From Phaeosaccion multiseriatum (taxonomy: Eukaryota > Ochrophyta, other classes), in assembly GCA_965112735.1 (NCBI GenBank), contig OZ218963.1, forward strand, positions 2,480,001 through 2,544,000: DNA of 64,000 nucleotides, read 5' to 3'. Position numbers and translations under genes: made by a program. The notes beneath the pieces are model-generated. The model saw only the letters and a program-made list of their open reading frames with translations. It was not told the DNA's origin and did not search any database. Below are positions 11,561 through 20,466 of this stretch, in pieces (within the stretch, counting starts at the first letter, position 1; each line of letters begins with the position of its first letter).

Positions 11561-12956
11561 TCGGATCTTCCCAGGAGAGGTGCGGTCCAACCTTCTTCAC
11601 GCCTGGTCTCAGATCGAGAAGTGTCGAATCCTTGTTCCCATGGGCCTCCTCCCAAGCCCCCAAACAGCTGCACTGCCACGGCACGGTCTCCACAGCCTCA
11701 GCATGCTCCATCGTGTGCTGCATCCCCTCCTATCCTCCCCCCCCTCCTCCTGCCCCCGCAAATCATGCCGCCCGCGGCTTTTTTCTAAAAGTAACACATG
11801 TCTGCACATCGCACAGGTGGCGATGTTCCCAGCGACCAGGCACAGCAGCGCTATGGCGAGGCGGCCACGAGGAAGCAGGGGTGCTAGCTCTCCTACTACT
11901 GGCCCTCGCGCTGCAGTGCTACTGCAGGGAGGCCCTCCCTCTCTCCTGTGAGAGAGCAGATGCCCTCTCTGCTGCTACAAGCCCAACTGTTTCACGCGGG
12001 CGTTGTCATGCTTTGCACTTCCCTTCAGAGAATGCACGGAACGCAGCAGTAGTGCGGAGCGCAGAGAAGAGGGCTCGTCACCGGCGGTCTCTGGCATTGG
12101 GCGCCACTGCTGCAGGCACGGGAAGGAGCAAGAAGGGAACAAAGGGGAGGAGGTGCAGCGTGACCATGAGAAGCGGCAGGGACGGCACGATTTGCTGCAG
12201 AGATAAGCTTGCTCTTGCAGGTCCGTGTGGACGAGCAGCAGATGGCATATGTGCCTTCCTTTACATAGGCGACCAGCAGGCAGAGGCGAGAAGCCATGTG
12301 CAGCTTGGCCGAAGCGAGGTGCGAATGGTGGCCTCCAGCGTGAAGCCAAATGGGGCCGACGAGGTGCTGCAGAGTGGCACTAACAGAAGCGAAGGGCCTT
12401 CTCTTGGGCCAGCGGGTGGAGTCCGCGATAAAGGACCGTGCTGCAGCGAGCGATGAAAATCAGCCGCTCGTGAATCCGCAGGAGGTGAGACCCCTTTGTA
12501 GTTTGAAGGCGGAGACAACTCTGATGTATCCGGTCTCTTTCATCCGCGACCTTCCAACACGCTCATTTCCCGCTCTTGTGTCTCCTATCTATCCTCTGGT
12601 GGCCCCTCGCTGTGCTGTGCTGTGCTGTGCTGCGCGTCCCACCTCCCCTCTTAGACGGAGGTGCAGGGGCAGACGGACATCAAGGTGGTGGAGTGGCGGG
12701 AGGAGGGCAAGGCCAGCATCTTACAGGGCATGCTCCTTCATCGATGAGGTGCGACATGCCTTCTTTCCTCAACTACGTACCGCCCCGCGGCATCCCCATG
12801 GACCTACTGCACCCGCTCATGATGGTGTCCACCACAGACAGACCTCACCATCCGCTGCGAGGAGGAGGGCGTAGAGATGCCTGGGGCCGCCAGGCCGCCC
12901 TGGACCTGCGGGCGCGCGTGTGACGTGAAAAAACTACAAAAAGCGCACATGTTTTC
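11561..12956. other. No supported gene
   Basis: The open frames on both strands are short, overlapping and biased in composition. I see no recognisable domain. The stretch ends at the third LTR. Confidence 0.5.
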
Positions 12957-13205
12957 TGTGCCAAGCTGAGATAGTAAAGACGTTAGGGGGGTTTGGACCA
13001 AGTATATGCTGCGCTTATGATGGGGCGTCAGTGTCCGTATTGATAATATATCTCTACTACTCGCTGATGCAAAGCTTGTGTCCACAAAGAGGAGGGTGAA
13101 ACGCCAGAGCCGTTGAGCCCCCTCGGGACATGCCTAGGAAACCGACATTCTTATTATACCCCAGAATGTAGGATCGGAAACCCTCAGGCAGGACAATCTA
13201 CCACA
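12957..13205 (-). repeat. Third (solo) LTR of the gypsy family
   Basis: 249 bp, nearly identical to the LTRs at 4198 and 8487 (starts TGTGCCAAGC against TGTGCTAAGC). No internal retrotransposon sequence adjoins it. Left flank TTTC (12953-12956), right flank CACG (13206-13209). Confidence 0.88.
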
Positions 13206-13246
13206 CACGTCATTTTCTTATTGTAAAGAGTCACGTTGCTCTCCAC

Positions 13247-14123
13247 CTAGGATAGGAGTAGCCGCATGGATAAGGTAATAGCAACCCCAAAGCCAGCCTG
13301 GCAGCCAGCCTTGTCTCTATTAGCTTTATCCGTGAGCCATCCTAAACGACCAACCTGCTGGGAGGTGAGTGAGAAACGGGCCACGCACCGTTTCTCACCG
13401 TATTTGCCTGGGCCTGGGCCATTGACATAATACTGACTTTCAACATTATAGTCAACTGAGAAAGATGAATCTACCAGCTCCATGAAGGTTGTTCCAAGGA
13501 CGTCAATGTCCCAGAAGTTTTGCTTTGGCGGCGAGAGATGTACTCTGAAAGGGGTCGCGCCATTGAGAGATACCTTGATACTGTTTCCAGGAACTTCGAC
13601 ACCCTTCGTGAGAACATCCCACGTAGGCCTTCCGAGGAACGTCTGGTATACTCCAGTCTCCACCAAAAAGGCTGATCTTATCCTCTTTCCCCTAAACAGT
13701 AAGTCCATGCCAACGAAGCAACGATGGTAAGATCCCAACACGGTGCCATTTAACCTCGTGGAGACAGGTTCTTTATTTCCAACCTCGGAGCGATTGATAA
13801 AGCCTAAGGCGGCAGCAACCTCTCCAAGAGTGACTACACCAATATCTCCATCTCTGCGCACGTTTTTAATATCACTCAATAGGATATCGATCGCGGGTTC
13901 TTCGACAACGGGGGGGGTCTTCTATGTCGAACATCCTGGCGTCTTGTAGGGCTCGCGTTGACAGTGAGACACGCTCTTCTTCAACAATCTCACCTTTCCT
14001 GATCTCCGAGATGCCTTTGAAGCCGTCGAGAAACGGCTGTGATATCTCTGCCCCCCTGTCTAGACGATAAAGTACTTTGCTCCGGAACGAATTTTCCTTA
14101 TCTCCAGTTGTAATACCCCTCAT
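13247..14123 (-). pseudogene. Unknown protein, possibly retropepsin-like, frameshifted at a C run
   Basis: The frame from the ATG at 14123 runs about 70 residues, then switches to the frame ending at 13247 at a run of eight C (G on the plus strand, about 13910-13917). The second part includes GMDLLFRGKRI followed by FLVETGVYQTFLGR, which has the layout of a retropepsin-like aspartic protease loop (hydrophobic-D-T/S-G), but with Glu in place of the catalytic Asp. I do not recognise the family firmly. A one-base error in the homopolymer would restore a protein of about 290 aa. Confidence 0.35.
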
Positions 14124-14400
14124 GAGACCATGGCTGCGACGATACTGTCACAGAAAATAATCAACATCGATGCAATATTGATGAGGACGAGGCACATCTT
14201 GTCGGGATCACTAGATGTAACGTCCTCGATGCACCGGAACAAAACCTCACCGTCCTTCCTGTAGACGAACTGCTCCGGCGCACAGAAGAAGTTGACCCGA
14301 CTCTCCCCGTTGCTATCGATGTATTCCATGCCGCAGAGGCGCTGCACGTCCGCGTTGAGGTGAACGGGTTGCCCTCCAAGACACCCTGTTGTGGATCATG
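14120..14400 (-). pseudogene. Fragment of an unknown gene, copy 1
   Basis: It encodes a segment with RLCGMEYIDSNGES and FVYRKDGEVLFRCIEDV that recurs, slightly changed, at about 16690-16875. After the shared part the two copies diverge completely, so at least one is truncated. Family unknown. Confidence 0.4.
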
Positions 14401-14760
14401 GGCACATGGTTTGTGTGGCGTGCAGGGGCAAACACATACCCGGATATCGAGACTGATATGGATCGGGCGTCAAACGCCCGTTTTCCTCCATATTCGGGCG
14501 TCAAACGCCCGTTTTCCCCCATATTCGGGCGTCAAATACGCCCGTTTTCCCCCATATTCGGGCGTTTTCCCCAATATTCACGCGTCTTCCACCTGACCCA
14601 CCTTGTTTTCACCTCCTAATCCTTCCGAGAAGCTTTTGTAACGGACAGTATGTTCTGAGGTTTTTGAGGCCAGGAATGGTTCATAGACTTCACAACAATA
14701 ACAGATCTACAGACGACGAATAACAACGCTAGCGTATCACTGAACGCGGGAAACCAGAAA
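14206..14760 (+). repeat. Segmental duplication, copy A (paralogue at 16690-17240)
   Basis: About 550 bp in the same orientation as copy B. It shares the gene fragment, the GTATGTTCTGAGGTTTTTGA stretch and the GACGACGAA...AACAACGCTAGCG stretch. Identity is high but patchy. Confidence 0.6.
14463..14580. repeat. Short tandem repeat with inner palindrome GGGCGTCAAACGCCC
   Basis: Four to five units of about 33-35 bp carry GGGCGTcaaACGCCC or a variant (GGGCGTCAAATACGCCC), followed by GTTTTCCyCCATATTC. Each unit can form a small hairpin. A single degraded unit is present at about 16986-17020 in the paralogous segment. Confidence 0.7.
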
Positions 14761-14980
14761 TGATACCTCTGGGGACAAGGGAGCTTCTCTTCAGGTGATG
14801 CGTTGAAGGAAAGGGGTGAAACAATCGAATCTGTATGGTCTTTTTCCTCCGATGCACTCACATAAAGCTACCATCCTCCCTTTACCCCCGCTCTTCCTTC
14901 ACATCTGAGCAGGACTCTGTGGACGAGGGACCAGTGGTAGAATCGCTACCAGACCGCAATCGGAGAAAGAACTGTCTGAA

Positions 14981-15496
14981 TTGGAGTCGAAGGCACAGGA
15001 GGTTGTACAGGAGACAGTCGCCACGGCGGACGCAATCGACCACATCCTTACGCTCAAACAAGGCCGCGGCGGGAAGAAGAAACATATCGAGGATGAGCGG
15101 AAAGTTGCAGAAGAGAAGGCGAGGATCATGAGGGAGACAGCGCAAAAATTACAGGCTGCTTTTGAAGAATCTTCCGGGACACAGGACATTGAGAAGCTTG
15201 GGAAGTTGACTGCACTCGTCGCCGCACAGCTGGAGAGCTCAAAGGTATTTTTGAAAAGCTTAGAGTTGAGGCAGAAGGAGAAGGACCAGGCCAAAGGAAG
15301 TGGTATCTCCGGAGGAAGGGGTTCAAAGGTATCTTCTGACCCGGTCGATGACAGTGAAGAGGACGATGATAGAGACAGCAACGATGGAGACGAGGGACAT
15401 AGGGGAGAGGAAGAAGAAAAAGATGGGGACACACAACAGGATGACGATTACGAAGAGGAGGGGGGAGGGGGGGACCCAGGGGATTCCCCCAACTGA
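14981..15496 (+). CDS. Hypothetical coiled-coil, acidic-tailed protein (probable exon)
   Basis: The frame encodes a charged helix-forming region (EKARIMRETAQKLQAAFEE) followed by a very acidic Asp/Glu/Gly tail. No ATG begins it. A plausible splice acceptor (CACATCTGAGCAG, exon from about 14913) lies upstream, so it may be an exon of a gene whose 5' part I cannot place. It resembles in style the helical N-terminal region of the spliced gene at 18626. Unknown function. Confidence 0.35.
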   Translation: MESKAQEVVQETVATADAIDHILTLKQGRGGKKKHIEDERKVAEEKARIMRETAQKLQAAFEESSGTQDIEKLGKLTALVAAQLESSKVFLKSLELRQKEKDQAKGSGISGGRGSKVSSDPVDDSEEDDDRDSNDGDEGHRGEEEEKDGDTQQDDDYEEEGGGGDPGDSPN

Positions 15497-15970
15497 TTTC
15501 ACGACAGAGGACCGGGGAAAGGGAGGAGGACAGCGGCAACGACGTTCCCGGGAGAGTGTACCCGAACTTGTCGGGTCTTTCCCCAGCTTCCCCAGGCAGT
15601 CAGTAATTGGAAGAAGCACTTGGGTCACCCTATCAGTCACAGAGTCCGTACTCCCTCTTCTTCGACCCTGAAACGTGGGATGCACTGGTCAAAATGGACC
15701 CTACCAGCGGTGGAGGGAGGGGTGGTAGACCATCTCCTACCCTTCGGGCAATTGCCAGGCAACAACTGGAGAAGGCTGCTCAACTCTCGAAGGGGAGCAT
15801 GTCAGTATAGGCGATAAGACTGTCGCAACCACGGCTCGATTGTAACTCCGGCATGTACCGTGTCGACAATAGATGGAGCACAGTGCGATGACAGGACGAA
15901 GCCCGGCACATTAATAGATAAAGCATCAAAGAGACGCGTACGGTCAAGACAGTAGTGAAAAGTAATCTTG

Positions 15971-17000
15971 TTAAGGTTGTTCTTCTACATAATCATCGTC
16001 TTCGTTGTCTTCATCTTCTACGCCTGACTCCCAGTCGTCCTCCCACTCTGACTCTTCCACATGTTGACCATGGTCACCTTCGTGGAAGAAGTAGTCATCG
16101 GAGATGTACTCGTCACTATCAGTGTCTGATAATACAACTTCTTCTACCGGGCAGAAGGGGAGGCCATAGCCTCCACACCCCCTCTTCATACACGGCACAT
16201 TCCTTCTCATCCACACTTGTTTCTCTTTTTCAAAGGGGCACCACGGGAAGGGGGATCTCTCTCCTGGGCCTCTGGGAGAGACCTCCCAACCCTCTGCATC
16301 TTCATCGCTCACATCCTTTCCCCTCCCTTCCCTCCTACGACGGACGAATCTGCGGCCACACACTACAACTCCCCCACCTTCCTCGTACTCGGACAAACTT
16401 GTGTCCCCACCTCCCAGAGTCCTGCTCCAGCGTCGCGAGGCGTAAGAAGAGGTTGAAGGGGGCCCATGGCTCCCCACCGATGACCCGATCATGTTTGGGG
16501 TCATCACAGAAGCTCTCTGCTCTCAATGTCGCCACCTTTTCCAGCGCTAAAAATGTCAAGCTCATCGGTCTCCGCATGCGAAGGCTCTCCGCCAGGTTGG
16601 TTAGAAGAGAGGGTGAGGGGTAGATGGACCAGAAATAGCGGTGCCCTGCACTGCTTCCGGTGTTGACGGGCTGGTAATCAAGGCGCAACTTGTCGGGATC
16701 ACTCGATGCAACGTCCTCGATGCATCGGAACAAAACCTCACCGTCCTTCCTGTAGACGAACTGTGCCGGCGCACAGAAGGAGTTGACCTGGCTCTCCCCG
16801 TTGCTATCGATGTATTCCATGCCACAGAGGCGCTGCACGTCGGCGTTGAGGTGAACGGGTTGCCCTCCAAGACACCCTGTTGTGGAGCATGAACACATGG
16901 TTTGTGTGGTGTACAGGGGCAAACACAGACCCAGGTCGGTAAAGTCGAGACTGATTTGGATGAATACACTGTTTACACGTGTATCGGGCGTCAATAACAC
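15971..17000 (-). CDS. Hypothetical gene, possibly spliced, with acidic C-terminus
   Basis: Two overlapping minus-strand frames (16335-17000 and 15971-16507) may be parts of one gene. The upstream one carries the duplicated RLCGMEYIDSNGES segment. The downstream one ends in an acidic tail rich in Asp/Glu. I cannot fix the splice sites. 15497-15970 shows nothing I can support. Confidence 0.25.
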
Positions 17001-17240
17001 CCGTTTTCCCCCATATTCGCGCGTATTCCTCGTGACTCACCTTGTTTTCACCTACCATTCCTTCCGAGGATGTTCTGTAACTGAGAGTATGTTCTGAGGT
17101 TTTTGAGGCCAGACCATGATCCATCGGTCAGACACCACAAACACCACAAAGAGGAAGCTCCAGTGTTCACAATAATAGCAGATCATGCAGACGACGAAGA
17201 ACAACGCTAGCGTATCATTGAAAGCGAGGAACCAGAGGAG
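16690..17240 (+). repeat. Segmental duplication, copy B
   Basis: Paralogue of 14206-14760; see copy A. The palindromic 33-35-bp repeat is reduced here to a single imperfect unit. Confidence 0.6.
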
Positions 17241-17340
17241 GATGGATGGTCATGGAAATCAACGAGGGCTTTTCATCGACACGACAGGTGAGGACGAGAT
17301 GGATCATGGTAGGGAATAGGGACAGGGGTACCACATATGT

Positions 17341-17660
17341 GGAAACACACACCGTTCACAAACGTTTGTAGAAGGCGTCCTTGGTGCCATAGTCATTGCT
17401 TTATCCGGGAGGGGGTTGCGATAAGATCTGTGGGAAAAAGGGGGTGGTTGCAACATTCGGATATCCGGTTATCGGAGGGCTGTGACAAAGCAGGGGCCAC
17501 TTACATGGGAACACACTCTGTGTACAAACGTTTGTAGAAGGCGTCCTTGGCGCCTTAGTCATTGCTTTATCTGGGCGGGTGGTGACGATAGGATCATTGG
17601 GAAAAAGAGAGTGGGGAAAGCATTCGGACAACCGGTTATCGGAGGGTGATGACATAAGGG
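17341..17660. repeat. Diverged tandem duplication, ~166-bp period
   Basis: ACAAACGTTTGTAGAAGGCG, CATTGCTTTAT, a GGGAAAAAG tract and CCGGTTATCGGAGGG recur in the same order about 166 bp apart. The rest of 17001-18560 contains no gene I can support. Confidence 0.6.
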
Positions 17661-18625
17661 AGAGAGGAGGATAACAAGAACTATCACTGTGGCCCATAGT
17701 ATAGACCTTGGGTGTTCTTCTGTTGACAGAGTCGCCTTCTGTTGTCATTTGAAGGGATGTGTGCAGGGGGTGAGAGAAACATGGGAGACTGAGTTCATTA
17801 CCGGTTAAATGAGACACACGCGTCAGAAGGTACACAAAGCGGGACACATAGTACACATGGCTTGGTTGTGTGTACATACCCACCTTGGAATCACCTTATT
17901 GTCGACGGTACGGGCTGACCTGTTGGGGAAATCGTTCATTTATAGGATAAAGGGAAGAGAAAATGAAGGAGTTGACGGGGGCGTGTGTTACGATGCAAGA
18001 GATAGGGGGTAGGCATTGCAAGCATAGCAGAGGTCAATCGTGTACCTTAGGTTCTTGCCTTTGCACCCTTGTACGTCTACCCGCCCATTTGAACACCCTT
18101 TTCGTAGCAGGTTACATGAGATGGACGGGAAAAGGCAGGGAGGGTGGTCGATAGGAAGAGTAAGACGTACCGAGTAGTTGAGAGGATCAAATGCGCGATC
18201 CGTGTCGCATGGTGTAGATAGATGCACCTGGGATGACAAGGAAAGTAAGAAAGATATCATTACTGGTTGAAGTGACTGATTGAAGTGACTGGGACAGATG
18301 TGTGGATTGACAATGTAACTGTAGAGGGGTTAGTTGAGTTATGGTATTGCATGGTAGAGTGTACAGACCGTGTGATGAAGAGGGTGGGAGAGAATAGTTC
18401 TTGCATGTGTTGTGAGAAGCAGTAATGTGATCCGAAACAAGTGAGAAACCGATGTGAAACGTCACGTACGGGGGGGTTTGACATCCTGACCTTCCCATTT
18501 GCCTTCTAAATGCTTGACCCCTTCGTTTTGTACCCCTTTCCCATTGTACTCTCCAAGCAGGCATTTCTACAGTCTTTACAGGACAAAGAGAGGAGGCGCT
18601 GCTTCCCGTGTTTGACGATGTAGAC

Positions 18626-20393
18626 ATGGATCTATTGGAGAGCCTTGTGGTTTCGGAAGACACTATCGGAGAAAGGTTGTTGGGAGAAGCAGGGACAGGA
18701 GGGGCCAGGGGACATTCCCCAGAGAGCACAGGATTCGGCTTGTCTGGAGGGGTGGGAGGGGCCAGGGGACATTCCCCAGAGAGCACAGGATTCGGCTTGT
18801 CTGGAGGGGCAGGAGGGGCCGGGGGACATTCCCCAGAGAGCACAGGATTCGGCTTGTCTGGACCTACTTACGGGACAAAAAGGGGTGCAATAGCCAACCT
18901 TGAGTCTCCGGGTCATCACCTCACCCATCGGACAGAAGAAATGAGTTTGTCTTCGATGTTTCATCGGCAAATGCAGATGCAACAAGCACAGGCGGAGCGG
19001 CAGATGCAAATGCAGCAAGTACAGGCGGGGCGACAGATGCAAATGCAACAGATGCAGATGCAACAGAATACTTTGACTATGAGATTTTTCAAGGCATCGC
19101 ATGCCACGCAGGAGAAGATGATCGGGGTACTTTCCCAAAAGCAAGAGAAAACGGACCGAACCCTCATCTCCCTTTCTGACAAAGTGAATACTCTGACGAC
19201 CACATTGTCTTCTACGAGCCAGATCATCCGTGAAGAAAACAACAAGTGAGTACATGGTCAGGTCATTGTTAGTCGTCTCGTGTCGCGATTAATACGGGTC
19301 TATACTTACTTCTTCTCCTTTGCACTCTTTGTATCCCCCTGTTTTCTATGTCATGTATCTACAGACAAGGGGAGGCACTGGCCCGAGTGGAGACTAGAAC
19401 GGGGGAGATGGCGGACAATGCCGGTCGAAAGAGTCGCATGGAGAAACTCACCTTTCTCCAGAACATGTTTCTCAGTACACTCGTCCGCCTCTTCAACACC
19501 AAGACGGGTCTCTATTTGTACTTCCCGGTGCCCGTTAACGGAGAGGTGATGGTCGCGGTACATGTATGGGCAGTGGAAGGACTTCTACGAGTGTTATCCC
19601 CGTTCATTCCCCACGTCGACTGCACTTCCTTCAAGAAGAACTTTATCGATGATACCATCCGAAGCTTTGGAGGGGATGGTGTCACAGACATGTCGGACTT
19701 CACTGTTGTCGCGTGCAACGCCCTTTTGAAGCGAACCCCGTTCGCGTTCGGAGCTTCCACGGGAGACTTGCTTGTCGGGTATGTGGGGACTCGAATGCTA
19801 CTGGTTCCCATCGCGGACTGGAAGTACATGGCCAACACAATCGCACACGTCCCCATCCCCGACATTGACATTTCGGTCATCATGGACAAGATCAACTGTC
19901 GCCTCATCAGCCGCATCCACACTTTCGACTACGTGAACACGTTTTATCGTAAGGGGGGTGCCAAAGAAGGTGAGTGGGGCAATAGTGGTGTATATTGGGG
20001 AGAGTGTATACATACATAGAAGTTGCCAAACGTTCATTTCGCTTTCAATACCGAGTGTCGACGCTTGACGAATTGTCCTATCTCCTTCGACCAAACGCTT
20101 TCGATACAGATTACATCAAGGAAATGGTGTTCATGATGTCTCCTATTACGCGAGAGGGCATGGCGTTTGTGTACAATGAGGTCAACGCTCTCTTCGGCAA
20201 AGACGAGGAACCACTCGACCAGACCAAGCACGTCAAGGCATTTGCAACAAGGGGCTCATTGGGTACGATTTTTGAATTCGATGTAGTTGAGACCAGGTTC
20301 AACGCAGGGATGTATGGGAAAAGGGGCGGTGGGAACATTGTCAATGAGTCTCCTCGTCGCAAGAAGAGGCCTCGCAAGTCTCTCACTGTGTAA
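18626..20393 (+). CDS. Unknown protein, three exons with short GT-AG introns
   Basis: Predicted exons 18626-19245, 19365-19969 and 20020-20393 join in frame to 533 codons. Introns are 119 and 50 bp (both GTGAGT donors; acceptors CTACAG and ACATAG). The open frame extends upstream of the chosen ATG to a possible acceptor (TCTTTACAG, about 18581), so a further 5' exon is possible. Exon 1 has three 19-residue repeats (GHSPESTGFGLSG core), then Met/Gln-rich helices (QMQMQQ) suggesting a coiled coil. Exons 2-3 form a globular region I do not recognise. The C-terminus is basic (RRKKRPRKS), nuclear-localisation-like. It converges with the gene at 20467. Confidence 0.6.
18693..18863 (+). repeat. 57-bp coding minisatellite, three units
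   Basis: Three in-frame units encode about 19 residues each (G-x-GGARGHSPESTGFGLSG). The minus strand also stays open through it, which produces a shadow frame. Confidence 0.85.
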
Positions 20394-20466
20394 AGACTAT
20401 TCAGTGTGTGTATGTGCCTGTGTGCAATATGTAGTGGTCATTAATTACACGTCTATGTACGTCTTA

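Noticed and set aside
18187-18843. 218-aa minus-strand frame with PNPVLSGECP repeats
   Set aside because: It is the reverse strand of the 57-bp coding minisatellite of the spliced gene at 18626.
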